Shown: in pieces, positions 1 through 13,100 of the stretch
How positions within the stretch are numbered: position 1 is the first letter of the stretch
How the letters are laid out: the number at the start of each line of letters is the position of its first letter
DNA from: Zelopaecilomyces penicillatus
Lineage: Eukaryota > Ascomycota > Sordariomycetes > Hypocreales > Pseudodiploosporaceae
Reading direction: 5' to 3'
DNA: 64,000 nt
Assembly (NCBI GenBank): GCA_005765155.1
Contig: VCCP01000001.1
Coordinates: forward strand, 7,130,001-7,194,000
The notes under the pieces: model-generated
What the model saw: only the letters and a program-made list of their open reading frames with translations
Databases searched by the model: none
What the model was told of the DNA's origin: nothing
Program-made: the position numbers and the translations under genes

Positions 1-1105
1 TGAGGTGCAGAATTCTGGCTGGCTGGCTGGCTTGGATCGACCCCACGGACAGTGATGATCATTGTGAGGATCGGGTATAATAACCCTAACCACGTATATC
101 AGATCCAACCAACTGGAGTCATTAAAAGATGAATTGAAAAGACGACATTACTGCAGTCAATCGAATAGAGCCAGTGATCCTATAGGAGGGAGCTAATACC
201 GGGTAGCTTGGCGGAGACATGTGGTGGCTTCAGCTAACCTTGATGAGGGAATAATCGACAGAGCTTGGCGGGCTGGAGCAGGGCGCTAAAGTCGAGCAAA
301 CGCCTCGTGTGGTGACGTCCATACATAATGGACAAGGCAACCATGGGAGGGAGGAGTGGATCAATCATGTCATCGGTCAAGGGGGTGGACTGAGGGGTGT
401 CAGTAAGAGGTGTCAGGGGAGGTGTCTGAGACTTTGGGCCGACTCTTGAAGTACTCCGGGCAATATCGAAATGAGGTTATAGGAATAGGGATAAACGACA
501 TTTGGCCGGCCTGCGTGATACACACACGCCCTACCCCCAACCATCCTGTAGGAGTGGCGTGTGCGACCTTGGAGAAGAGCGAGATGTCAATTTTGGATTT
601 GGCAGGCATGATTGAGCGCGATCCAGAACCCCCAGATGACGATCCCCCCCATCGGCACTGGCACAGTGAATGCGCTATGAATCAGTTTTTTTTTTTTAAT
701 GTAATTTGTTTTGTTGGGTAACGCGAAACATGGTTGTCGGTGCAGTCTCGGATAATCGACTAGAGTGTGACAGAGAGTGAGAGGGAGAGAGGTAGAGAGA
801 GTCAAGGATTATAAGCAGTCAGCAAGACGGTGAACTTGACGGCTTCACACCAACTGCTTCTCACTTCCATATTCTGGAACAAAAGATCAATTTGTTGTTT
901 TATCGTGGTTTACAGGGTTTACACCAACAATTCAGATATTTCTTCTGAAACCTACCAAAAGCAGTACAAGAAAACACCATTCGTCAGCTTCCCCATTATA
1001 CACAGCAGAAGCCCAACATCACTACCCAATACATACACATACATACAAACTGTACTGTACCAAAAGAAAACCACCACATCACGCAAACAAAACATTAATT
1101 ACGAT
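1..1105. promoter_or_regulatory. Upstream region and 5' leader of the NRPS gene
   Basis: No convincing gene is present; the open frames here are short, overlap each other and lack family signatures. Visible elements are a poly-T run near 686-697, a purine-rich GA-type tract near 765-801 and a TATA-like TTATAAG near 809. A pyrimidine- and CA-rich leader (about 1000-1100) runs directly into the ATG at 1106. The frame stays open upstream of that ATG back to about 830, but holds no in-frame ATG and has no similarity to NRPS N-termini, so it is taken as leader. The promoter assignment is inferred from position. Confidence 0.5.
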
Positions 1106-4100
1106 ATGTCTGCCCCTTTACAAACCGAGAAGCGGCGCTCTTCATCGCCGCACCAACATGAACCTCAAATTGCAGACACTATTACCACTACCGCAACTCC
1201 TCAAGATCTCCAGCTTATTTGGCAATGGAACAAGTCAGTTCCAGAGACGATCAATGGCCGCGTTCATGACCTCATCTCGGAAAGAGTGCGAATGCAGCCG
1301 GATGCCCAAGCGGTGTGCGCCTGGGACGGAAACTGGACCTATCGCCAACTTGAAGAACTCTCCACCAACCTCGCTCACTGGCTCGTCGAGATGGGCGTTG
1401 GCCCGGAGGTTGTTGTGCCCTTGTGCGTTCAAAAGTCAAAATGGACTCCCATCGCGAAGCTCGCCGTCATGAAGGCAGGCGGCGTATCGGTTGTTTTGGA
1501 GCCATCGCTGCCTCATGACCGGTTAAGCAGCATTGTTCAGCAAGTCGAGCCGATTGTAGTGCTCTCCTCACCTTACACAACTGAGCTCGCTGGCCGGCTC
1601 ACCACACGGCCGGTTGTAATTGTTAATGAAGATACCACCACACCATACATCATCACCAGCACACTACCAGAGGTTCAGCCCTGGAATACACTCTACATTG
1701 TCTTCACTTCTGGAAGCACAGGTACCCCCAAGGGTAGCATGATTACCCATTTCAATTATTGCAGCACAATTCGCCATCAGCAGGCCATCTTTGGTTATTC
1801 CACTTCATCACGCGTCTACGACTTTGCAAAGTACTCGTTTGACGTTACCTGGTCTAATTTTATATACACACTTAATGCTGGTGGCTGCCTCTGCATCCCC
1901 TCACCCCAAGAAGCTCTCAGTAACCTTGTAGGTTCAATACTAGAGTACAATGCAAACCTGATAAACATTACGCCGACTGTTGGAAGCATGATGCGGCCAT
2001 TAGATCTAGGCGGTACACTAAAGCAGGTCGTATTCGCTGGCGAGGCTCTTACAACCCAATTGGCATCGCAGTGGGCTGAGCATACACGAGTGATAAATCT
2101 CTATGGCCCGGCCGAATGCACGGCCGGTGTCACCCTCACTGATATTGACGGCAGTGATGAAACCAACGCCTTTGCTGCCAGCATTGGACGCGGAGTTGGA
2201 GTTTGTTCCTGGATTGTTGACCCTTCCTGCCATGACAAGCTGATGCCTGTTGGGGCTGTTGGCGAATTATTGGTAGAAGGTCCGCTTGTAGGAGCTGGAT
2301 ATCTTGGTGATGCTGAGAAAACAGCCGCAGTTTTCATTGAGAATCCCGAATGGCTCCTGGCTGGACCTCCGGGAGGCAAAGGCCGTCAGGGCCGATTATA
2401 CAAGACAGGCGATCTTGTCCGACAAGAGGCTGACGGTCAACTCAGTTACCTCGGCCGGAAAGACTTGCAAGTCAAGATCAACGGGCAGCGAGTGGAATTG
2501 GGCGATATTGAGTACCATGTGCAAACGAGTGCCACGGACAGCGCGCATGTACAGGCAGCCGCTGAACTCATAACACCGTCGGACACCAATAAGCCTCTGC
2601 TCGTCGCTTTTTTGCAAATCTCAACTCCAGCCGCTGGACAAGATCAAGACGGATTGGAAGCCGAGTTGAAGAGAGTCACTGACGGACTCAATATTCGACT
2701 GGCTGCTCATATCCCGGCATACATGATTCCGTCTGCGTATATCCCACTACATGTATTCCCCAAAAACCCAAGCGGCAAGTTGGATAGACGGAAACTTAAG
2801 AGTCTGTGTGAGTCTTTAACAATGCACGACATCATAGGTCGAGGGTCACCTGTACCGGAGAAGATGGAGCCAACTACCCCTATGGAGCTCCGTCTACGAG
2901 ATCTCTGGTCATCGGTTCTGGGTATGGATGCCGACGGCATTGGAGCTAATGACAGCTTTTTGCGGCTTGGAGGAGACTCTATTGCTGCGATGAAACTTGC
3001 TGGGGTTGCGCGCGAGCATAGCATATCACTCAGCGTCGCTGACATCTTTAACTACGCGGTACTGAGAGAGATGGCAAATGTCGTTCGCGAGACTTCAGAA
3101 GCTGGTAGTATCATCATGCCCTTTGCGCTTCTTAGGGACGATATTGATGAGGCATCGGTCCGAAGTCAAGCTGCCGGCGCCTGCGGGATCGATAGCGTCG
3201 AGATTGAAGATGTCTTCCCCTGTACGCCTCTTCAAGAAGGTCTCATCGCCCTGACGGCCAAGCACCCAGGTGATTATGTCGCTCGACATGTTTTCCGCCT
3301 GCAGCCTACAGTGGATATGAGCCGTCTAGAGAAAGCTTGGGAGCAAGTTGTGGCAGCTACTCCTATTCTTCGCACACGCATTGTCGACCTTAACCAACTA
3401 GGACTGGTGCAGGTAGTCATCAACCAGCCAATAACCTGGGCGCCCAATGAGAGTGATATGAGCCTTTCCAAGTATCAGATCGCAGATAGCAAGCTAACAA
3501 CAGACCTGGGGACCCCCTTGGTCCGGTTCTCACTGTTCGAAGAGTCGCATGGCAAGGACGCTGCACATTTCTTTGTGTGGACGGTTCACCATGCGCTTTA
3601 CGACGGGTGGTCTAAGCCTCTTCTTCTGGAACGGCTTGCCAAAGCCTATGCTGGTGAGGATACACTGGAGACTTCACCTCAGTTCCAGGGATTTGTAAAA
3701 CACATTATGGAAATCCAGGAAGACGATGCGGCCAAGTTCTGGTCTACCCAATTTGAAGATTCTGAGGCGCAGACCTTCCCGCTGCTGCCGTCGCCACGCT
3801 ACCAGCCGAGATCTGATAAGATGGTGACGCATACTATCAAGGAACTGCAGTGGCCCAAAGAAATGGGCGTAACTGCATCCACCACCTTGCGAGCTGCTTG
3901 GTCTATTCTCGCCTCCTGCTATACTAACGTAAATGACACCGTGTTTGGTGTTACTGTGAGCGGTAGACAGGCAGCTGTGGCGAACGTGGATCGCATGACT
4001 GGCCCAACGATTGCGACTGTACCGGTACGGATTGTGCTGGATAAGCGCAAATCTGTGAAAGAGCTGCTTCTACAGATCCAGACGCAGATCGTCGATATGA

Positions 4101-7100
4101 CAAAGTTTGAGCAGACTGGTTTGCAACGGATCAAGCGAGTCAGCGACGAAGCTGAGAGAGCATGCGACTTCCAAACGTTGCTTGTCATCCAGCCGGCTGC
4201 AGATGAGAAGGAGAATGCCATCTACGACGGTCTTTTTGCTTCTAACAGTGAAAGCAAAGAGATTTCTGAAATGGAAATGGAAAACGCAATGGCAGAGTTT
4301 CGTACATATGCGCTGTCTCTGGAGTGCCATCTTCACGATGAAGGTGTAGTTTTGTCTACTCGGTTCGACTCTGCTGTGCTCAGTAACGAACAAGTGGGAA
4401 TTATGATGAGGCAGTTGGAACACGTTGTCCGCCAGCTATGCGACGCGACCTCTGCTCAGACAAGACTAGAGGACGTCGCCTTGGTTGGCCATGAGGATGT
4501 TCAGCAGATTTGGCGCTGGAACTCGACTGTTCCTGAGACTGCCGATGGTGCTGTTCATGAGCTGATTGCTACAATGACGAGGCAACAGCCAGAAGCGCAA
4601 GCTATTTGCGCATGGGATGGAAATTGGACGTACCGCGAGCTGGATGAGTTGTCTACTCGCTTGGCGCACTACCTTGTTGATCTTGGAGTGGGCCCTGATG
4701 TCATCGTCCCGCTGTGTATCGAAAAGTCCAAATGGATGCCTGTGGCTATGATGGCCGTGATGAAGGCTGGTGGAGCGTCTGTTGCTGTTGATTATGCCCA
4801 ACCCGAGGATCGACTCGGCAGCATCGTGCAGCAGGTCAGTCCGATTGTGATACTCGCATCAGAAGCCAACCAAGATCTCGCTGGCCGCTTGGTTTCATAT
4901 TCGCCTTCATCTTCTGTCAAGGTGGTGGTGGTTAGTGAGCCATCTCTTGCAAGTCTGTCTTTGGAGACTGCGAAAACACTCCCGGTAGTTGATCAGTCCA
5001 GCAAGTTGTATCTTGTCTTTACATCTGGCAGTACTGGTGCTCCCAAGGGCGTTGTCGTCACTCACGAAAACATCACCAGCGCGATTCGACATCAACGAGA
5101 GGTCCTCGGATTTACCAAAGAGTCACGAATCTACGACTTTGCATCGTACATGTTTGATGTTGTTTGGTGCAATCTCCTCCAGGGTCTCTCTGTCGGAGGC
5201 TGTATCTGTATTCCAAGCAATGCAGATCGTCGTGATGACCCCCTTGGCGCCGTTGGTCGTCTTACCGCAAACACCGCCATCTTTACGCCATCCACTATTC
5301 GCGGACTTGATCAGAAGCTTCTCAATGGTTTACGCAATATCCATTTCATTGGAGAGCCACTCTCAGTTGACGACGTCAGCGGTTTTCATCCAGACAGCAC
5401 TGTTACCAATTTGTATGGCCCAACGGAGTGTACCACATTTAGTACAGCTCAGCATGTCGTTGTTCACGATGCATCGGACAAATCTCAACGTATCGGTATT
5501 GGTGCAGGCCTTGGTCTTTGCACATGGCTGGTGCAGCCGTTGGATCACACTAAACTGGTCCCTCTGGGATGTGTCGGTGAGCTTCTGCTCGAAGGACCAA
5601 TTGTGGCTGCTGGATACCTTGGGGATGAGGTGAAAACGGCGGCTGCTTTTATCAATGACCCAGATTGGCTATTGGAGGGAACACGAACCAACGACCATGC
5701 TGGTCGCCGTGGACGTCTATACAAGACTGGAGATCTTGCACGATATGACATTGATGGAACCTTGGTTTTCCTCGGAAGAAAAGACTCCCAGGTCAAGATC
5801 AACGGTCAACGTGTGGAACTGGGTGAGATTGAGCATCATGTGGAGGCCAACTTCTCACACGGCCAGGATGTCAATGTCATCGCAGAGATTGTAACGCCAA
5901 CAGGGAGCAGCAAAGCCATGCTCGTGGCCTTTGTCCAAGTTTCAATAACAACTGTGACCAAAGATAGAGAGACTGCCATTGAGACTGAGCTCGCACAGAT
6001 GACAGACGGGCTGTTTGACAGGCTTCTAGCGCAGGTACCCGCGTACATGATTCCATCCGCATACATCCCTCTGACCGAAATCCCCGTCACGGCCACTGGC
6101 AAGATTGACCGTCGCAAGCTACGCGCTATGGGCCAACAGCTGAGCTTCGAGGGCCTCATGAAACCCAGCTCGTCGTCTTCCGAGCGCGTAGAGCCAACTA
6201 CAGCTACTGAGAAGAGCCTACAGACCCTTTGGGCAGCTGTACTTGGCATCGATGCCGAGAATATCAGCGCAGACGATAGCTTCCTCCGTATCGGTGGTGA
6301 TTCTATCGCAGCCATGAGACTTGTATCAGCAGCTCGAGGGCAGAATATCATCCTGTCAGTTGCGGATGTGTTTCGACACCCGCGGTTGAGCGACCTGGCT
6401 TCCGTCGTTGGTAAAGCGACCATCGGTGCCAGCACTGAGACAAACCAGAAGATAGAGCCGTTTGAGTTGCTGAATCCAGGAGAGAACCTCGATACTCTGA
6501 AGAAGAAAATCGCAGATCAGTGTAACGTTGAAGCCAGCCAAATCGACGATGCTTTCCCTTGCACACCATTGCAAGAAGGTTTGCTTGCTTTGACTGCGAA
6601 GCGACCTGGCGACTATGTTGCTCGATTTGTCTACCCCTTGCAAGCCAGTGTAAATCAGACACATTTCTTGCAAGCATGGGAGGCTGTCGTGTCTGCAACA
6701 CCCATTTTACGAACCCGTATTGTTGATCTCGGTAGGCGCGGCTTAGTACAAGCCGTGATCAATGAGCCAACCGCCTGGTCACACAAAAACGAATCAATGA
6801 GCCTCGAAACTTATGAGACTGCTGACAGAAAACTAACTACAGGTTTAGGAACCCCAATGGTACGCTTTGCTATGATTCAAGAGCCAATTGACGGCTGTCG
6901 GTTCTTTGTTTGGACCATCCACCACGCTCTCTATGATGGATGGTCCATTTCTCTGATGCTGAAGAATCTAGAAGCCGCGTATCATTTGAAGCAGGGCAGT
7001 AATCTTCCCTCGTCACCACCTATGCAGGACTTTGTCAAGCATGTCATTGGCATTGACCAGAAACACGCAGCCAAATACTGGGACGAGCAGTTCCAAGGCT

Positions 7101-10100
7101 CTGAAGCCCAAATCTACCCATCACTACCTTCCGCAACTTACCAGCCAATGTCTAATGCCTTTATCAAACACCGAATCCAAGACTTGCACTGGCCACGGAC
7201 AGATATCACACCATCTATAATGGTACGGGCAGCTTGGACTCTTTTGGCCGCAAAATACACTGATAGTGCTGAGACTGTCTTTGGTGTCACCATTTCTGGA
7301 AGGCAAGCTTCCGTGCTGGACGTTGAGCAAATTGTTGGACCTACAATTGCCACTGTTCCCGTGCGAGTTGCTCTCGACTGGACAAAAATGGATGTGGAAC
7401 AGATCTTGCGTCAAGTTCAAGCTCAAGCCGTGGAAATGACGGCATTTGAACAGACGGGTCTGCAAAACATTCGCCGAGTCAGCTCCGAAGCGGAGCGGGC
7501 CTGTGGATTCCAGACGTTGCTCGTCGTGCACCCTGTCGAAGAGGAGGAAGAGGAACAATCCAACAGCAGCTGGTTTATCAGCAGACGGGATGAGAACGGA
7601 GAGGATGACACCAATGTGACTGAGCATGACACGCATGCTCTAACACTTGAGTGTAGCCTTGAGCGTCAAGGGTTGAGACTTCGAGTCGCGTACGATGCTA
7701 GTATTCTGTGTGCTGAAGAGGTTGAGAGGCTGGCCACTCAACTTGAGCATGTTCTCCGACAGATTTGCAAACCCGAAAATGCCAACAAGGGTTTGTCCAA
7801 AATAGATATGATCAGCCCCCAGGACATGTGCGATATCTGGGCGTGGAACAACACTTGCCCCGAAGCTCTCCAGACCTGTCTGCACGACATGATTTCAGAG
7901 ACAGCTCAGAGGCTACCAGATGCCTTGGCAGTCGACGCTTGGGATGGTAAACTATCCTACCGCGAACTTGACGAGATGTCCACACGCCTGGCACGCCATC
8001 TCGCCAGCATTGGTGTTTGTACTGAGAGTATTGTTCCTCTTTATTTCGAAAAGTCCAAGTGGGCTCCGATTGCAATGCTGGCTGTGATGAAAGCAGGTGG
8101 CGCGTCCGTGATGATTGACTTGCGTCAACCGCAGGATCGAATCCAAGCCATCATCAGCCAGATCAAGCCTGTCGTGGTGGTAACCTCCTCAAGCAATGAG
8201 AAGCTGGCTAGCAAACTCACCAACATACCTATTGTTGTGGCAAGCAGTGGCCGTTTGGAGCAGATATCTACTCTTGGATCTTTCGAACAACTCCCACAGG
8301 TCCAACCGTCGCACAAAGCGTACTTGATCTTCACGTCTGGCAGCACCGGAACACCCAAGGGTGCCATCATGACTCACGCAAATGTGTGTAGTGCAGTGCG
8401 ATACCAGCAGCTGGCTCAGGGATATACTGCCGATGCCCGTGTCTACGACTTTACCTCGTATGCATTTGATACGGCGTGGAATAACTTCATGCATACCTTT
8501 ACTATTGGTGCTTGCTTGTGTATCCCCTCTGAGAGTGAACGTAGGGATGATCTCGCTGGATCTATTGAGCGGTTCAAGCCTACGATCCTTGATATCACGC
8601 CCTCTGCAGCTACTGCTCTACAGCACAGCACCATCCAGTCTCTGCGTACTTTGATTCTGGGTGGTGAAAGATTATCGCCTGAGTACGCCAAGCGATGGGG
8701 ATCTCTAGTCGACCTGAAGCTGTGTTACGGACCCTGCGAGTGCACACCCACCGCAACAGTAGCTACCATTGATTCCACAATCGATGGTGAACCGAGCATT
8801 GGACGTGGTATCGGCATGCTTACTTGGATTGTCGATTCCAAGAACTACAACGCTCTTGTTCCCGTCGGTGCCACTGGTGAGCTTGTTCTCGAAGGTCCTC
8901 TCGTCGGCCAGGGCTACCTCGGCGACGAAACAAAGACCAATGCTGCTTTTATGCAAAACCCTTCGTGGTTGCTCTCCGGAGGAACTGGCAAGTTAGGACG
9001 AGAGGGTCGACTTTATAAGACAGGTGATCTCGTAAGATATAGCCCTGACGGCAGCCTGATGTTCGTTGGGCGAAAGGATGCCCAGGTCAAGATCAATGGG
9101 CAGCGAGTCGAGCTTGGGGAAGTCGAGAATCACATAGCTCGTCACCCACTCACACGCCAGTCTGCATCTCTATACCCTCGCTCTGGCCCTTGCGCCAAGA
9201 AGCTTGTGGGAGTGTTCAGCTTGAACTACGGCCATCATACTGAGAACCAGTCTCAAATCGAACTTGTCAACGCCGAAGATGCTGCGATCGTGCAGGACCA
9301 CATCCAGGCTTTGGAAGCTCTCTTGGGCGAGGCGCTGCCCCCGTACATGGTCCCGACCGTCTGGATTGCGGTCAAAAATATTCCCCTGAACCCCTCGGGC
9401 AAACTCAACCGTCGTCTTGTCGAAGACTGGCTGCTTCGAATGGACCGGGAAACGTTTGCCGTCGTGAACAATACGGGCTTCACATCTACAGCACGCGAAC
9501 CCAAGACGGATGCAGAACGTATTCTTTGCGAAGCTTGTAGCGTCATTTTAAACAAGCCTGCTGCCGAGATTGACCTTCAACGCTCCTTTGTCACCAACGG
9601 GGGTGATTCCATCTCTGCCATGCGTCTTTCCTCCCAATGCCGTGCTGCCAACCTCATCTTTTCAGTTTCTATGCTGCTGAAGAGTAAAACCCTCGCCGAT
9701 GCAGCACAGTCCTCTACTATTGTAGCAGGCTCTAGCATCAATCGTGCGGAATACTCTAGTGAGGAATTCGGCAAGCCTTTTACGTTGTCACCTATCCAGA
9801 AATGGTTCTTCGCCCAAACACCATCTGAAACCGTCACAAAGAAGGACTATCATTGTAATCAGGGCTTTTATGTCAAGATTAATCGCCACGTCTCAACTGA
9901 TGAAATCTCTCTGGCGATCCGCAAGATTGTTGAGCGACACTCCATGCTCCGAGCGCAATTCAACCAATCTCAAGACGGTTGGATGCAGAGTATTCCAAAA
10001 CCTGCTGATGCTGGTTACCATTTTGGCTCGGCAAATGCTCAGTCATTAGATGAAATCAAGGCAAACACAAGAAAGAGTCACCGAAGCCTAGATATGGAGA

Positions 10101-13100
10101 GTGGCAGAGTATTCGTTGCAGATCTGTACACCCTACCATCTGGCGAGCAGTACATCATTCTCATTGCTCACCACTTGGTCGTTGATCTTGTCTCGTGGCG
10201 TGTCATATTAGATGATCTTGAGTCGTTGCTTACTGGGAAATTGCTTCTTGATAGCCTCCCCTTCCAGCGCTGGAATCAGTTACAAACTGTTGAGGCGCAG
10301 ACCTCCAGATTCACGCCTGACAAGGTCCTCCCATTTACCAAAACTGTGCACAACAACCACGATTTCTGGAACTATACCGAGCAAATGCCAAACACGGCCA
10401 AGGACCATACGGAAATCAATATTGAAGTGGATGAGACTACAACCTCACTGTTGCTCAAAGAGGCCAACGCTGCTTTCAACACGGAACCCGTTGATCTGAT
10501 TCTTTCGTCTATTTGGGACGCATTTTTCCGAACATTCCCAAGCAGAGACAGACTTACCATTTTCAACGAGGGCCACGGCCGCGAGCCTTGGAATGCGGAC
10601 ATTGACCTGTCTCGTACTGTTGGTTGGTTCACGACATTGAGCCCTCTTCACATTTCTCGCAGTGAGGGCAATAGCGCTACGAATATCACCAGGCTAGTAA
10701 AGGATACGCGAAGACGCCTACCTTCTAATGGTTGGGCGTACTGGGCATCAAGACACTTGAATGAACAAGGTATCTCGGCTTTTGCGTCGCACGCCTCTAC
10801 GATGGAAGTGCAGTTTAACTACCACGGTCAATTCCAGCAGCTGGAGCGCTCCGACTCTCTTTTTGATGTTGTCAACTTTGACGATAGTGTTTCTGCCGTT
10901 GGACCATCGCTGCCAACATCAGTGTTATTCGATATCAACGTTGTCATTGAGTCCGGGGTTACCAAGTTCTCTTTCTCCTGGAACAAGAATCTAGCTCATC
11001 AGGATTTGATCCAGGCATGGGTAGCGCAAGTCAAACCTTCCATGCAATCAATCTGCTCTGAGCTGCAGCACAAGAAGGTTGAGCGTACTCTCTGCGACTT
11101 TGAGTTCCTCAACATCGATTACAAGGGACTTGACGAATTACATGAAAATGTCCTTCATCAGATTGAAGAGCTTAATAATGCGCAGGTCGAGGCTGTCTAC
11201 CCGTGTTCCCCCATGGTGGACGGTATTCTGCTCAGTCAAATGAAGGGAACTGGCTCATATGAAACCTCGCAAATCTGGGAGATACGACCGCTGAGATCTC
11301 AAAAGATTAACACCGATGCCCTAGTTGACGCTTGGCAAGCTGTTGTCGCTCGACACCCCTCACTACGCACAACATTCATCCATAGTATGGATGCCTCGGC
11401 AGCGTTCAACTCTGCTGTACTCAAGTCGTACCGTGGGGACGTCGTGGTTGTGGAAAGCAACAGCTTTGAACTAGCAGTTTCCAGTATCAAGAAAGTGCCG
11501 AGTGTCAACTATATCCTAGCCAAACCTGCCCATCGATTGATTCTTTGCACTATACTGGGTGATGATCGTGTCGTTTGCAAGATTGAAATGAGCCACGCAA
11601 TCTCTGATGGTGCTTCAACTGCCATCACTATGCAGGATTGGGCAAAGGCCTACTCGGGAGAGCTTGACATTGAAGAACTCCAGGAAACTAGCTACGGATT
11701 CGCTCAAGCCCTCATTTCTGTGTCTAAATCCGATAAATTGGCTTACTGGAAGAACAAACTGTCCACCATGGAGCCTTGTCACTTCCCACGCCTTGCTGAA
11801 GCAGTATCGCCATCTAACGAGCATGCTACAGGAGTTGTTACCCTGGAAATCGGTAACGAGACTTTCCACAACATTCAGAAATTCTGTGAGACCCAATCAA
11901 TCACCCCCGCTAGCTTGTTCCAAAGCGCATGGGCTCTCACACTCTCCGCATACACTGGCTCCGATTCTGTCTGCTTCGGATATCTTGCATCCGGCCGCGA
12001 TATTCCCGTCAAAGGCATCATGGACTGTATCGGCGCGTTTGCTAATGTCATGATTTGCCGCACCGATATATCTCAGGAATGGAGCACCAAAGACTTGATC
12101 GACCATGTCCACGAACAGGTCTTGGAAGACCTTGGCTTTCAGCACTGCTCGATTGCTGATATCCAGCATAATCTTGGTCTTGCATATGGTCAAAATCTTT
12201 TTAACTCCATTATCTCTTTCCAAAAGGATGATGATGGCTTGAGTGAAGGCATGGAGACACAGGACCTAGTATTTACGGACCTTGACTGGGAAGACCCGAC
12301 TGAGTATGACATCACAATTAGTATAAGACAAACAGACACTATAGTCTGCTTCACTATCGATTATAGACTAGCTTGTGTATCTGATGATCAGGCACGAAGC
12401 GTGGTTTCACTTCTCAACAAGGTGGTCGCATCTCTTATTGGTGATGAGAATGTTGACACTTTGGCCGTTGCCAAATCTCCCACCCAACTTTCAGTAATGG
12501 ACAAGGTCAGCGAAAATGATCTGCAAGCCATATGGAATTGGAACAAGACAGTGCCTGAAGCCGTTGAAGGGCTGGTACACGATGCTATTGCGGAAGTGAC
12601 ACGGAGAACTCCTGATGCGCCTGCCATCTGTGCTTGGGATGGTGATCTCACTTACCACGATTTTGATACGATTGCCACCAAACTAGCCGGCCATTTAGTG
12701 ACGCTAGGCGTTGGGCCAGGAGTAATTGTGCCATTGTGCTTTGAGAAGTCAATGTGGATGCCTGTTGCTACGCTTGCCGTTATGAAAGCTGGCGCTGCAT
12801 CTGTAGCTTTGGACAGTACTCTCCCAGAGGAACGCCTGCGCACCATTATTCGACAAGTCAATGCTACTATTCTTTTAACTTCGTCTGCCAAAGAGGAGAT
12901 GGCAAATCGTCTCACAGATTGTGCTATAGTGCCTGTTAGCGAGACTCATATTGCGAAGCTAAACCAAGCTTCAATCGCCCTCCCGGACGTTAAGCCATCT
13001 GACAAGCTATACATCGTTTTCACATCCGGCAGTACCGGAGTTCCCAAGGGCGTTATAATCACCCATGAAAACTTCAGCAGTGCTATTCGCCATCAACAAG

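Noticed and set aside
410..721. 103-codon open frame left of the NRPS
   Set aside because: It starts with a non-ATG codon, overlaps open frames on the other strand and ends in a T-run; no family features.
830..1105. N-terminal extension of the NRPS frame upstream of ATG 1106
   Set aside because: It would have to start with GTG; there is no in-frame ATG, composition is leader-like, and nothing in it resembles an NRPS domain.
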